A DNA stretch of 64,000 nucleotides, taken from CAVQJU01 sp963754955 (GTDB lineage: Bacteria; Acidobacteriota; Vicinamibacteria; Vicinamibacterales; CAVVIG01). The translations under genes were made by a program, and so were the position numbers. The stretch covers positions 1-64,000 of the forward strand of contig CAVWHY010000007.1 of NCBI GenBank assembly GCA_963754955.1, written 5' to 3'. The notes beneath the pieces were generated by a model that saw only the letters and a program-made list of their open reading frames with translations, had not been told where the DNA came from and made no database searches. Shown piece after piece: positions 16,176-26,152 of this stretch (the first letter of the stretch is position 1; every line of letters starts with the position of its first letter).

Positions 16176-16492
16176 GCAGAGACGCGGTGGTCCAGTTGAA
16201 GGTCAAGGTGGTGCCCGGCTCGTCGCGCAACGGCATCGCCGGCTGGCTGGGCGACACGCTCAAGGTCCGAGTGACGGCGCAGCCCGAACGCGGAAAAGCC
16301 AATGCGGCCGTTGAAGCGGCGATTGCCGACGCGCTCGGCATCTCGATCAAGTCCGCTCGCGTGATCCAGGGCAGGACGTCGCCTCGCAAGATCGTGGAGA
16401 TTCTGGGCATGTCCGAATCCGACGTCTTTCGCCGGCTCTCCAGGGGAGCATCGGCGGAAAACGTCAACGCGGAAAAGAGGAGGCACGTGTGA
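16172..16492 (+). CDS. DUF167 (YggU) family protein
   Basis: A 106-residue protein with the family core VKVVPGSSRNGIAGWLGDTL, VRVTAQPERGKANAAVE, and IKSARVIQGRTSPRKIVEI. This small alpha/beta family is widespread and of unknown function. Overlaps at both ends (ATGA with the cupin gene, four bases with DUF4019) put it in a coupled three-gene set. Confidence 0.9.
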   Translation: MSRDAVVQLKVKVVPGSSRNGIAGWLGDTLKVRVTAQPERGKANAAVEAAIADALGISIKSARVIQGRTSPRKIVEILGMSESDVFRRLSRGASAENVNAEKRRHV

Positions 16493-16909
16493 CGATTAGA
16501 ACCATCGTAATCGTGGGCCTTGTGGCAACGCTTCTTTGCGGCGACTGCGCGCGCGGACGACACCCCGGAGGACCTGGCCCAGCGTGCGGCGGAAACGTGG
16601 CTGAAGTTGACGGATGCCGGCGACGGGGGCGCGTCGTGGGAGCAGGCGGCGAAGGCGTTCAAGGGCGCGGTGACGAAGGAGCAGTGGACCGGGGCCATCG
16701 CGGGCGTGCGGCCGCCACTGGGGAAGGTCGTCTCCCGCAAGGTGAAGTCCCGGAAGTACATGGAGAAGCTGCCCGGGGCGCCTGACGGGAAGTACGTGGT
16801 CATTCAGTACGAGACGGTCTTCGAGAACAAAGCGATGGCGGTCGAGACCATCACCCCGATGCTCGATCCGGACGGGAATTGGCGGGTGTCCGGCTACTTC
16901 GTACGGTGA
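16489..16909 (+). CDS. secreted DUF4019-like protein (one frameshift)
   Basis: The start is the GTG at 16489, five bases after the strong Shine-Dalgarno GAGGAGG. It opens a signal peptide (MTIRTIVIVGLVATLL) in one frame. The mature part (ARADDTPEDLAQRAAETWLK onward) is in the next frame. Removing one T from the TTT at 16535-16537 joins them and gives a clean Ala-Arg-Ala cleavage site. The mature protein (YVVIQYETVFENKAMAVETI, DPDGNWRVSGYFVR) fits DUF4019. Probably periplasmic; function unknown. Confidence 0.75.
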
Positions 16910-16917
16910 GCCATGTC

Positions 16918-17337
16918 ATGCAGGTAAATCCGTATCTGAGCTTCAAGGGACAGTGCGAGGCCGCGTTCAGGTTCTACGAACAGTGTTTTGGTGGCCAGCT
17001 CGGGCCCATCTTTCGCTACACAGGGACATCCCTGTCCGGCCAGGTTCCGCCGGACTGGCAGGACAAAGTGATGCACGGCAGCGTGATGGTGGGCGGCCAC
17101 GAATTGATGGGCGCTGACGTCGCTCCGGAATCCTACGAGGAACCGAAAGGCTTCTCGCTCTCCGTTCAAATCAAGAGCACGGCGGAAGCCGAGCGCATCT
17201 TTCGCGAGCTGAGCGCGGACGGCCGTGTCGTGATGCCGCTCGAGAAGACGTTCTGGGCTGAGCGGTTCGGCATGGTGGTCGATCGGTTCGGAGTGCCGTG
17301 GTTGATCAACTGCGAAGGACCCGGCCAGCCCGCGTGA
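16918..17337 (+). CDS. VOC-fold protein, PhnB/glyoxalase-like
   Basis: A 139-residue protein starting MQVNPYLSFKGQCEAAFRFY with the PhnB-like core (VMHGSVMVGGHELMGADV, FSLSVQIKSTAEAERIF, RFGMVVDRFGVPWLINCE). These cytoplasmic proteins often bind a divalent metal; the substrate cannot be told. It overlaps the following hydrolase by four bases (GTGA). Confidence 0.85.
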   Translation: MQVNPYLSFKGQCEAAFRFYEQCFGGQLGPIFRYTGTSLSGQVPPDWQDKVMHGSVMVGGHELMGADVAPESYEEPKGFSLSVQIKSTAEAERIFRELSADGRVVMPLEKTFWAERFGMVVDRFGVPWLINCEGPGQPA

Positions 17338-18212
17338 CGAATTCCGACTACCGCGAGATCAGGCTGCACGACGGGCGCATCCTGGCCTACGCCGAATACG
17401 GCAGCCCGCGCGGGCTCCCGATCGTCCACTGTCACGGCACGCCGAGCTCGCGCGTCGAAGGCAACCTGATCTTCAACGCCGCGGTGGCCGCCGAGCTCGG
17501 TGTGCGGATCATCGTGCCGGATCGGCCGGGGATGGGCCGGTCGGATTTTCAGCCCGGTCGCCGGATCGTGGACTGGCCCGAGGACGTGCTCCAGTTGGCC
17601 GCGGCCCTCGGACTCGACACATTCGCGGTGCTTGGATCCTCCGGAGGCTCGCCTTATGCGGCCGCTTGTGGCGCGCTGATTCCGAACCGGATTCGGCTCG
17701 TCGGGCTCCTCGGCGGCGTAGGCCCCGCTGACCGACCCGGCATCGTGCAGGCGATGAGCGCGCCCCTCCGGATGATGATCAGGCTCGCGCGGTATGCCCC
17801 CGCTGTTCTCCGCGGTTTGTTCCGGCTGAACCTGAGGGCGATGCGCGGCGGTGGAGAACGCGCAGGCGAACGCATGGCCGCGTCGTTTCCCGAGCCCGAC
17901 CGGACCCTGCTGCAGCGTAAAGAAATCCGCGAGGGCTTCATGGCCTGCTACGCGGAGTCCTGCCGCCAGGGGCCGGGCGGTCCCGTGTGGGACGTGGGGC
18001 TCATGGCGCGCCCGTGGGGATTCGACCTTGCAGCCATCAAGGTCCCGGTAGTGTTGTGGCACGGCGAACGCGACCGTAACGTGCCCGCTGCCCACGGCCG
18101 GTATCTCGCCGGCGCCATCCCGACCTGCCGTCCCACGTTCTATCCGGACGAGGCGCATCTCTCGCTGCCTCTGAATCATCAACGGGAGATTCTCAGCGCG
18201 CTGGCCGGCTGA
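17334..18212 (+). CDS. alpha/beta hydrolase
   Basis: A 292-residue hydrolase. The oxyanion motif HGTPSSR is near residue 34. The nucleophile elbow GSSGGSP places Ser103 in GxSxG, the acid lies in GERDRNVP and the histidine in PDEAHLSL. A GTG start overlaps the VOC stop. There is no signal peptide, so it is cytoplasmic. The substrate is not predictable. Confidence 0.88.
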   Translation: MTNSDYREIRLHDGRILAYAEYGSPRGLPIVHCHGTPSSRVEGNLIFNAAVAAELGVRIIVPDRPGMGRSDFQPGRRIVDWPEDVLQLAAALGLDTFAVLGSSGGSPYAAACGALIPNRIRLVGLLGGVGPADRPGIVQAMSAPLRMMIRLARYAPAVLRGLFRLNLRAMRGGGERAGERMAASFPEPDRTLLQRKEIREGFMACYAESCRQGPGGPVWDVGLMARPWGFDLAAIKVPVVLWHGERDRNVPAAHGRYLAGAIPTCRPTFYPDEAHLSLPLNHQREILSALAG

Positions 18213-18220
18213 CTCGCAGT

Positions 18221-18226
18221 TATACT
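18221..18226 (+). promoter_or_regulatory. TANNNT -10-like box, likely leaderless start
   Basis: TATACT ends seven bases before the ATG at 18234. There is no Shine-Dalgarno, so transcription would begin at or next to the A of the start codon. Confidence 0.5.
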
Positions 18227-18233
18227 TCCCGCC

Positions 18234-19016
18234 ATGCGCAGGACCCCGGCGAGGTCGTCCCCTCTGATATGTCTGATGGCGTTCGCTGTGGCGGGGCTGC
18301 TGGCAGGATCGCGGTCGGCCGCTCAGCAGCCGCCGGCAGCGCAGGCTCCACGGGGACCGCTCACGCCGCGGGCAGCCGCACCTTACGATCTGACCGGCTA
18401 CTGGGTATCCGTGGTGACCGAAGACTGGCGCTGGCGCATGGTCACCCCGCCCAAAGGCGACTACATCAGCATCCCGTTGAGTGACGAAGGCCGGCGCGTC
18501 GCGTTCGCGTGGGATCCGCAGACAGACGGTTCATGCCGGGCGTACGGCGCAGCGGGCCTGATGCGCATGCCGACGCGCCTCAACATCTCCTGGCAGGGCG
18601 ACGACGCCATCAAAGTCGAGAGCGACGCCGGTCAGCAGACACGCGTACTTCAATTCGCGCCGAAGGGGGCGCCGGGGCCGCGGTCGCTGCAGGGTTTTTC
18701 GGTGGCCGAGTGGGAGCCGCTCGGCGTCGCGGGCGCTGGACGGGCCGGCGGTCCTGCGCCGCCCAGGGCGCTGAAAGTCGTCACGACGAATCTCCTCGAG
18801 GGATGGCTCCGGCGCAACGGGATCGCCTACAGCGACCAGACGATGCTCACCGAGCATTGGGACCGCGTCGCGTTCCCGAACGGCGACGCCTGGCTGACCG
18901 TGTCGCAATACGTGAGCGACCCGAAATACCTCACCGGCGAGTACACGACGAGCATGCACTTCAAGCGCGAGCCGGATGGGTCGAAATGGAAGCCGGCGCC
19001 GTGCCGGGCGCTCTGA
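18234..19016 (+). CDS. secreted protein with acidobacterial ligand-like domain
   Basis: The 260-residue protein has a signal peptide (about residues 1-30) and a mature domain whose C-terminal half (FSVAEWEPLG, LKVVTTNLLEGWLRRNGIAY, SDQTMLTEHWDRV) resembles the N-terminal region of the next gene product and the C-terminal region of the protein at 53476. No catalytic residues are recognised. It is probably periplasmic and probably acts with the next gene, which starts five bases later. Function unknown. Confidence 0.65.
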   Translation: MRRTPARSSPLICLMAFAVAGLLAGSRSAAQQPPAAQAPRGPLTPRAAAPYDLTGYWVSVVTEDWRWRMVTPPKGDYISIPLSDEGRRVAFAWDPQTDGSCRAYGAAGLMRMPTRLNISWQGDDAIKVESDAGQQTRVLQFAPKGAPGPRSLQGFSVAEWEPLGVAGAGRAGGPAPPRALKVVTTNLLEGWLRRNGIAYSDQTMLTEHWDRVAFPNGDAWLTVSQYVSDPKYLTGEYTTSMHFKREPDGSKWKPAPCRAL

Positions 19017-19020
19017 GGGT

Positions 19021-21390
19021 ATGACGATGCTGCTGCGCGTAGCTGTCCTGGTGATCATCAGCGCGAGCACCGCCTTCGCCCAGGCGCTGCCGGAAGGCGG
19101 CCCGACGAAGGTAGAGCTCGTCGGCTCCTGGCTGATGGTCAACGACGAGGAGCGTCTCATTCGCATCGACCCGGGCCCTGAGCTTGGCAACTTCACCGGC
19201 TTCCCCCTGAACGCCGCCGGCAGGCAGAAGGCGCTCACCTGGAACTCGACAATCCAGGCCGTCCCCGAGCATCAGTCGCGCCCGCACGCCGGGTCGTATT
19301 CGATGCGAGGCCCGAACCCGAGCCCGCATATCGGCGAGATCATCGATCCGATCAGCCGCCGGCTCATCGCGTACACGCTGACGGGACTCTTCGAAAACGC
19401 GAACCGCACCATCTGGCTCGACGGCCGGCCGCACCCATCGGACGCAGCCGAGCGTCTGTGGACCGGGTTCTCGACGGGCGAGTGGGAAGACGGGATGCTG
19501 CACGTCACGACCACGCACTTCAAGCAGATGTTCATCCAGCGCAACGGGATTCCCGTGAGCCCGTACGCCGTGATGCACGAGTACTTCATCCGCCACGGCG
19601 ACCGGATGGTGCTGATCAGCCAGATCGAGGATCCGGTCTACCTCGAAGAACCGATGGTTCGCACGTCGACGTTCCGGTGGAATCCCGGGGCGCGCGAAAA
19701 CGCCATCGCACAGGTCGACGTAGCCGAGGAGGTCCCCGGACTGCGCCAGGGCGACGTGCCGCACTACCCGCTGGGTTCCACGCACCCGGAGTATGCGGAC
19801 GAGAACAAGCTGCCGCTCGAGGCGACGCTCGGCGGGAAGGAAACGCTCTACCCGGAGTACGCCGAAAAGCTGAAACAGCGGTCGACGCTCGCGTTGACGA
19901 CGACGGGGCCGCAGCCGCTGCCGGCGGCGCCGAAGGACCGGGCTGCGAAGGACCTGGCGCGCCCGTATCGGCCGACCTACGAGAACAAGGGCGAGGTCGA
20001 GGTGCTGCCGGTGCAGGGCGCGGTCTACATGGTGGCCGGCGCCGGCAGCAATGTCACCGTGCAAGTCGGGCCGAACGCGCTCTTCGTCGTCGACACCAAC
20101 GAAGCCGCCATGAGCGATAAGATCCTGGCCGCCATCAAGACCATTTCGCCCCTGCCCATCCGATACATCGTCAACACGAACGCCGATCCCGATCATGTCG
20201 GCGGAAACGAGCGGTTCGCCAAGTCCGCTGGCGATTCGGTGAACGCGTTCTACGAGCAGGGCGCACGCGTGTACGCGCAGGACAACGCGTACGCGCGCAT
20301 GACGAACCCGAAAGACGGGTCGAAGCCCCTGGCGACGGCGCTGTGGCCGACGGACTCGTTCGCGGCGGCGCTCAAGACGCTCTTCGTCACCGGCGAGCCC
20401 GTCGAGATGATCCATCAGCCGTCGGCGCACACCGACGGCGATCTCGTGGTGTTCTTCCGCAAGTCTGACGTGATCGTCGCGGGGGACGCCTTCTCGACGG
20501 ATCGCTATCCCGTGATCGATGCCGGGCGCGGCGGCACGCTGGGCGGCGTTCTCGAAGCGCTGAATCACCTGATCGACATCGCCATCCCGGAATACAACTC
20601 GATGGGCGGCACGCGCGTCATCCCGGGGCACGGCCGCATCGCGAACGAGATCGATCTGGTCGAATACCGCGACGCCATGACGATCATCGCGGATCGGATT
20701 ACGGGTCTCGTTCTCGAAGGCAAGACACTCGACCAGGTGAAGGCGGCGGGCGTCAGCCTCGATTTCGACGGCGTGTACGGCTCCACCACTGGTCCCTGGA
20801 CCACCGACATGTTCGTGGAAGCCGTGTACCGCGAGATCAAGGCCAATACGGCGCCCTGGAGAGCGCGCCTGCTGCGCAACGTGCCCGCGGCGGAGCTCCC
20901 GTTCCTGACCAGCAGCAACGCTCCCGGCGGCTCGCGGAAGCCGGCGGCCACTGCGAAGTCCGCGACGAAGGCCAGCCGCGATCCGTGGGAAGGCAAGTGG
21001 ACGCTGAACGTGTTCTCGTCGAACTACGAACCGTCGAGCCTGCTGCCATATCGCCGCGAGATGGTCATCTCGCTGAACGGCCCGGAGACGACGCACGCGG
21101 TGTCGTCGTGGCGCCGCCCGCAGGGCAACGGCTCGCCGCTGTCAACGTACGGCTACACGGCGAAGTTCGACGGCAAGCCGTACCCGGTCCCGAACTGGGG
21201 CGCCGCCACGGTCATGCTGAAGCGAGTCGACGCGAACACGATCGAGCGGTCGCTCGACGGCGCGGAAATCGGCAAGGAGACGTCCACGTGGACGCTGTCC
21301 GCTGATCGCAAGACACTGACGGTGACCGCGAAGGGCACCGACGCGACCGGCGTGGCCTACACCAGCACCCAGGTCTACGAGAAGCAATAG
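19021..21390 (+). CDS. secreted three-domain protein with variant metallo-beta-lactamase fold
   Basis: A 789-residue exported protein. After the signal peptide (cleavage near AFA-QA) comes a domain shared with the upstream protein (GRPHPSDAAERLWTGFSTGE). A metallo-beta-lactamase fold follows at about 330-560, then a linker rich in Ala/Lys/Ser, then a C-terminal lipocalin-like domain (DPWEGKWTLNVFSSNYEPSS). In the fold, the usual THxHxDHxGGN reads TNADPDHVGGN: the first two histidines are Asn387 and Asp389. Asp391, His392, the His of SAHTDGD, the Asp of GDAF and the His of PGHG are kept. It may bind one metal or be non-catalytic. Its stop overlaps the MFS start by one base. Confidence 0.8.
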   Translation: MTMLLRVAVLVIISASTAFAQALPEGGPTKVELVGSWLMVNDEERLIRIDPGPELGNFTGFPLNAAGRQKALTWNSTIQAVPEHQSRPHAGSYSMRGPNPSPHIGEIIDPISRRLIAYTLTGLFENANRTIWLDGRPHPSDAAERLWTGFSTGEWEDGMLHVTTTHFKQMFIQRNGIPVSPYAVMHEYFIRHGDRMVLISQIEDPVYLEEPMVRTSTFRWNPGARENAIAQVDVAEEVPGLRQGDVPHYPLGSTHPEYADENKLPLEATLGGKETLYPEYAEKLKQRSTLALTTTGPQPLPAAPKDRAAKDLARPYRPTYENKGEVEVLPVQGAVYMVAGAGSNVTVQVGPNALFVVDTNEAAMSDKILAAIKTISPLPIRYIVNTNADPDHVGGNERFAKSAGDSVNAFYEQGARVYAQDNAYARMTNPKDGSKPLATALWPTDSFAAALKTLFVTGEPVEMIHQPSAHTDGDLVVFFRKSDVIVAGDAFSTDRYPVIDAGRGGTLGGVLEALNHLIDIAIPEYNSMGGTRVIPGHGRIANEIDLVEYRDAMTIIADRITGLVLEGKTLDQVKAAGVSLDFDGVYGSTTGPWTTDMFVEAVYREIKANTAPWRARLLRNVPAAELPFLTSSNAPGGSRKPAATAKSATKASRDPWEGKWTLNVFSSNYEPSSLLPYRREMVISLNGPETTHAVSSWRRPQGNGSPLSTYGYTAKFDGKPYPVPNWGAATVMLKRVDANTIERSLDGAEIGKETSTWTLSADRKTLTVTAKGTDATGVAYTSTQVYEKQ

Positions 21391-22674
21391 TGAATGCCGC
21401 CGGCTGGCGCATCGTGCTGCTCGCCAGCCTCGGCGGCACGCTCGAGTTCTACGACTTCGTGGTGTTCGGCATCTTCGCCCGCGACATCGCCGACGCGATA
21501 TTTCCTGGTGGCTCGCCCCTCGTGTCGCTGATGGCGTCGTTTGCCGCGTTCGCGGCGGGGTACCTGGCCAGGCCCATTGGCGGCATCGTCCTCAGCCACT
21601 ATGGCGATCGCTACGGCCGGCGCCGGGTATTCCTCGGGTCCGTGTTCGTGATGTCCGCGGCGACGCTCGGGATGGGCCTCGTGCCGTCATACGCGAGGTG
21701 GGGCGTCGCGGCTCCCGCTCTGATGGTCACGCTGCGGGTTCTCCAGGGTTTCTGCCTCGGCGGCGAGCTGCCGGGCGCGATTACCTATGTCGTCGAGACG
21801 ACGCGCAGGATCGCGCCGTTTGTGTGCGGGGTGGTGTTCGCGTGCGTGACCATGGGCGTCGCGGCCGCGACCGCCGTCAGCTTGTCGGTGCGCACGTTGC
21901 TGGCGCCCGGCGACGTAGCCGTCTATGGCTGGCGCATCGCCTTCATCGTCGGTGGCGTGGGCGGAGTCCTGAGCTTCGTGTTGCGGCGATCGCTCGAGGA
22001 GTCGCCGGAATTTGCTCGCATGCGCAGCCTGGCGTCGCGCCGGCCGTTTGGTGAGCTCCTGCGAACGCACGGGACGGCCGTCTTCGTCGGATGTGCGGAT
22101 GCTGGCGGGCACGGCGTGCTTCAATGGCCTGTTCTTTTCGCACCTGCCGGCATATCTGGCGGGGACGCTCCACTACGACGCGCGCCAGGCGGTCTTCTCG
22201 CAGACAGTCGGGGTCATGGCCTCGGCGTTCGGGATCCTCGCGACGGGGTGGCTGGGCGATCGCATCGCGCCGCGCCACCTGCTCCGAATGGGCGTGACGC
22301 TCCTGCTGGTGCTGGCCTACCCGTTCTACGCGGCGCTCGATGGCCGTACGGTCAATCTGACGTGGCTGCTGACGCTCGGCGGCCTGGCTGCGGGGCTGAC
22401 CAACGGATCGTTCGCGTGCCTGCTGACGGATCTCTTTCCGACCCGTATCCGGTTCACCGGCGTCGCGCTCGTGTTCAACATCAGCTTCACGATCTTCAGC
22501 GGCACGGCCCCGCTCGTGGCGACGACGATGATCCGCGCGATGGGGACGGTGAGAGCACCCGCGCTGCTGATGATAGGCTGCAGCCTGCTCGCACTCACGG
22601 GAAGTATCTGGGTCGAACGTTACGGCGGCCATGTGCTCGTGGAGGACGCATTCGATGTCGAGGTTTCCCGCTAG
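21390..22674 (+). CDS. MFS transporter, metabolite:proton symporter type (one frameshift)
   Basis: The N-terminal half (GGTLEFYDFVVFGIFARDIA; loop motif SHYGDRYGRRRVFLG) and the C-terminal half (GTACFNGLFFSHLPAYLAGT; GWLGDRIAPRHLLRMG; DLFPTRIRFTGVALVFNISF) lie in different frames that cross near 22090-22105. The total length fits one extra base. Joined, it is about 427 residues with 12 membrane segments, like organic-acid or osmolyte symporters of the ProP/shikimate group. The substrate is unknown. The GTG start overlaps the upstream stop (TAGTG). Confidence 0.85.
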
Positions 22675-23425
22675 CGTGCAGACGATCGCAGCGACAACAA
22701 CTGGAGAGCGGGCGCAGTCGCACGCCCGCACGCGACCAGGCCGCAGCCGTTTCTACGTCGGTATTTCGGTGGCCATGGCCGCCATCGTTGTCGTGGGCTT
22801 CTGGGCAACCTATTTCGGCCCGATGCTGCGCGGCAACATCACGCGGCCATGGGTGATTCAAGTGCACGGAGCTGTCTACGCGGGCTGGATGGTGCTGCTG
22901 CTGGCGCAGGTCGCGCTGGTTGCCGGCGGGCGCACGCGGACGCACCGGCGTCTCGGACAGTTCGGAATCTGGTACGGATGGCTCGTGCTCGTCATGGGAG
23001 TGATCGTCAGCTTCGCCGCGCCGCTGCTGCATCTTGCCGCAGGGGAGTGGGACATGGATCGGGCGGCGGCGTTTCTGATCATCCCGCTCGGCGACATGGT
23101 CCTGTTCGCTGGCTTCTTCGGCGGCGCCGTCGCGTACCGTTCGAAGCCCGACGTCCACAAGCGGTTGATCGTGCTGGCCACGGTGGCGCTGTTGTTTGCC
23201 GCCATAGGCCGAATGTCCTTCATCCAGTCGACGCCGCTCCTGCTGCTCATCTGGGTTTCGCCGGTGCTGGTCGCGCTGGCCCACGAGGCGATTACGCGCC
23301 GCCGCCTCGATCCGGTCTACGCGATCGGCCTCGTGATTCTGATGGCCTGGGCCGGACGCGTGGCTGTCGCGCAGTCTGACCCGTGGATGCGGACCGGACG
23401 GGCGCTGTTGCGCAGCCTGATGTAA
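22655..23425 (+). CDS. conserved integral membrane protein
   Basis: A 256-residue protein with a basic N-terminal tail, then about seven hydrophobic segments. The pattern HGAVYAGWMVLLLAQVALVA followed by THRRLGQFG is conserved in unnamed bacterial membrane proteins. Two histidines in segments could bind heme, but that is a guess. The start is the ATG at 22655, inside the end of the MFS gene (20-base overlap); an earlier in-frame ATG at 22631 is possible. Confidence 0.7.
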   Translation: MSRFPASVQTIAATTTGERAQSHARTRPGRSRFYVGISVAMAAIVVVGFWATYFGPMLRGNITRPWVIQVHGAVYAGWMVLLLAQVALVAGGRTRTHRRLGQFGIWYGWLVLVMGVIVSFAAPLLHLAAGEWDMDRAAAFLIIPLGDMVLFAGFFGGAVAYRSKPDVHKRLIVLATVALLFAAIGRMSFIQSTPLLLLIWVSPVLVALAHEAITRRRLDPVYAIGLVILMAWAGRVAVAQSDPWMRTGRALLRSLM

Positions 23426-23458
23426 CGGTCGGGTAATATTTTTGCGCGGAGGATGAAT

Positions 23459-25068
23459 ATGAGCGGAACAAGCCGGAGAACGTTCGTCAGGCAGGCGGCG
23501 CTGCTGGTCGCGGGAGCATCCGCGGCACCATGGGCGCGGCTGTCGGCCGCCGACGCGGTCGGTGTGACCGCGGCGACGTCGAACGGCAGCGTCCGTGGGC
23601 TCACCTCCGGCGGCATCAACGTCTTCAAAGGTGTCCACTACGGCGGGACGACGACGGGGAAGAACCGTTTCATGCCGCCGACCCGGCCCATGCCGTGGAC
23701 CGGCACGCGGGACGCGCTCGCGTACGGGCCGACCGCGCCGCAGACGACCGGGGCTGGTGGGGCGCGCGGTGGCGGCCTGACGGAAAGCGAAGATTGCCTG
23801 GTGCTGAACGTCTTCACGCCGGCCCTCGGCGGCGGCCGCGGCCGGCCGGTCATGGTGTGGCTGCACGGCGGCGGTTTCTCGAGCGGGTCCGGATCGGGCG
23901 CGGTGCTCGACGGCACCAGCCTCGCGAAGACGAGCGACGTCGTGGTCGTCACCATCAACCACCGGCTGAACGTGTTCGGCTTCACCTACCTGGGCGCGGC
24001 GGCCGGACCGGAATTCGCGCTCTCCGGCGGCGCCGGCATGCTCGACATCGTCCTCGCGCTGGAGTGGGTGCGCGACAACATCGACCGCTTCGGCGGCGAT
24101 CCGAACCTCGTGACGATCTTCGGTCAGTCCGGGGGGGACGGAAGGTCGCGACGCTGATGTCGATGCCGGGCGCGAAGGGACTGTTTCATCGCGCGATTAT
24201 CGAGAGCGGCGCGGTGCTGCGCCTGACCACGAAAGACGACGCCGGTCAGGCGACGGACTTGCTGCTCGCCGAGCTCGGGCTGGCCCGGGGACAGGCTCGC
24301 GACCTGCAGGATGTGCCGATGGCGCAGCTGCTGGCAGCCAACGCGGCCGTGAACGCGAAGCTGACGCTGCGCGAGCCGGGTCAGACCGCGAACTCGCCGA
24401 CGGTGGACGGCACCGCGATTCCTTCCCACCCGTGGGACCCGGGCGCACCCGCGCTGTCGGCGGACATCCCGCTGCTCATCGGCTATGCGCGGACCGAGGA
24501 GACCCTCTATGACCGCCCGACGCCGGAAAAGCTGGCGTTGGACGAGGCGGGGCTGAAGCTCCGCGCGCGCACGCGTATCGGCGGCGATCCCGAGCGCGTG
24601 ATCGAGGCATTCCGCAAGGCGCACCCGGACGCCACGCCGTGGGATCTGTGGATCCTGATCGCGACCGAACATCCGCGGGGCACGTACTCGCGCGAGCTCG
24701 CAAAGCGTAAGGCGGCGCAGGCGGCGGCGCCGGCCTATTTCTACAGGTTTGACTGGGAGACGCCCGAAGGCGGCGGCCACATGCGGTCGCCGCACACGGT
24801 CGAAATCGGTTTCGTCTTCAACAACATCAACGTCGTCGGCCCGCTCATTGCGAAGATGCCCGAGGCGCACGCGCTTGCCGCCAGGGTCAGCGCGTCGTGG
24901 GCGGCGTTCGCGCGGACGGGCAACCCGAACACGCCGGGCCTGCCGAAGTGGCCGGCGTACTCGGCTGCTTCGCGTGACACGATGCTGTTCAACAACACGA
25001 GCCGCGTCGAGCAGGATCCCGATCGCGTGGCGCGGATCGCGATGGACCAGGTGCTGAAGCTGGCGTAA
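23459..25068 (+). CDS. Tat-exported type B carboxylesterase (one frameshift)
   Basis: A twin-arginine signal (SRRTFVRQAALLVAG) precedes a carboxylesterase-lipase fold: SEDCLVLNVFTPA, VMVWLHGGGFSSGS, VVVVTINHRLNVFGF, and the nucleophile in FGQSGG. At that point a run of seven G (24131-24137) shifts the frame. Eight G would give SGGGRKVATLMSMPGAKGLF and the rest of the protein. The catalytic His is probably in HTVEIGFVFNN. About 536 residues. The ATG at 23459 is preferred because GGAGG lies six bases before it. Confidence 0.87.
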
Positions 25069-25076
25069 GTCGATCC

Positions 25077-26144
25077 ATGGGCCCCAGACAGAGAGCGCAG
25101 GCGTTCTGCGCGGCGTACGGCCTCCGGTTTCCGATCCTGCTGGCTCCCATGGCCGGGGCGTGCCCGGTGAGCCTGTCCATCGCGGTCGCGAACGCAGGCG
25201 GCATGGGCGCGATGGGCGCGCTGCTCACCAATCCTGACGGGATCCGCCAGTGGGTGAGCGAATTTCGCGCGGCCAGCAGCGGACCCGTGCAGCTCAATAC
25301 CTGGATCCCCGATCCACATCCACGACGCGACGCAGGCGCGGAAGCCCGGACGCGGGCGTTCCTGTCCGCGTGGGGCCCGGACGTGCCGGCGTCGGCGGGC
25401 GACGTCTCGAGACCCGACATCCATGACCAGTGCGAAGCGTTTCTCGACGCAGCGCCCACGGCCGTGTCGTCGATCATGGGCCTGTTTCCGCCGCTCTTCG
25501 TGGCGCGGTTCAAAGCGAAGGGCATCGCATGGTTCGCGACCGCGACCACGCTGGACGAGGCGAAGCAGGCACAGGATGCCGGGGCGGATGCGGTCATCGC
25601 GCAGGGATTCGAGGCCGGCGGCCATCGCGGATCGTTCGACCAGGCGGCGGCGGAGCGCCAGCTGTCCGGGTTGATGGCACTCGTGCCGAGGCTCGCCGAT
25701 CGCCTGGATGTTCCGATCATCGCGGCGGGCGGCATCGGCGACGGCCGCGGCGTGGCTGCCGCGCTGACGCTCGGCGCGAGCGCCGCGATCGTCGGCACCG
25801 CATTTCTCCGGTGTCCGGAAGCGAAGACACACCGCGCCTGGGCCGACGCGCTCGCCGATCTCGAGCCCGAGCAGACGATGGTGACGCGCGCCTTCACCGG
25901 CCGCCTGGGCCGGTCAATCGCCACCGACTATGTGAAGGCTGCCGCATCACCCGACGCGCCGCCGCCGGCGCCGTACCCCGTTCAACGGGGGCTGACCGCG
26001 CGCATGAAGGAAGCCGGCGCCGCGGCCGGCGACTATCACCGCATGCAGGTCTGGGCGGGTCAGTCGGCGGCGATGGCGAAAGCGATTCCGGCCGGGGACC
26101 TGGCCGTCCAGATCTGGCAACAGGCGGACGTACTATTGCCGTGA
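25077..26144 (+). CDS. nitronate monooxygenase family protein
   Basis: A 355-residue FMN-binding TIM barrel. LRFPILLAPMAGACP (about residue 16), AQGFEAGGHRGSF with the catalytic-type His, and IIAAGGIGDGRGVAAALTLG (phosphate-binding) are present. Family members oxidise alkyl nitronates such as propionate 3-nitronate. Cytoplasmic. It is followed by the MOSC gene with little or no gap. Confidence 0.9.
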   Translation: MGPRQRAQAFCAAYGLRFPILLAPMAGACPVSLSIAVANAGGMGAMGALLTNPDGIRQWVSEFRAASSGPVQLNTWIPDPHPRRDAGAEARTRAFLSAWGPDVPASAGDVSRPDIHDQCEAFLDAAPTAVSSIMGLFPPLFVARFKAKGIAWFATATTLDEAKQAQDAGADAVIAQGFEAGGHRGSFDQAAAERQLSGLMALVPRLADRLDVPIIAAGGIGDGRGVAAALTLGASAAIVGTAFLRCPEAKTHRAWADALADLEPEQTMVTRAFTGRLGRSIATDYVKAAASPDAPPPAPYPVQRGLTARMKEAGAAAGDYHRMQVWAGQSAAMAKAIPAGDLAVQIWQQADVLLP

Positions 26145-26152
26145 GGAACGCC

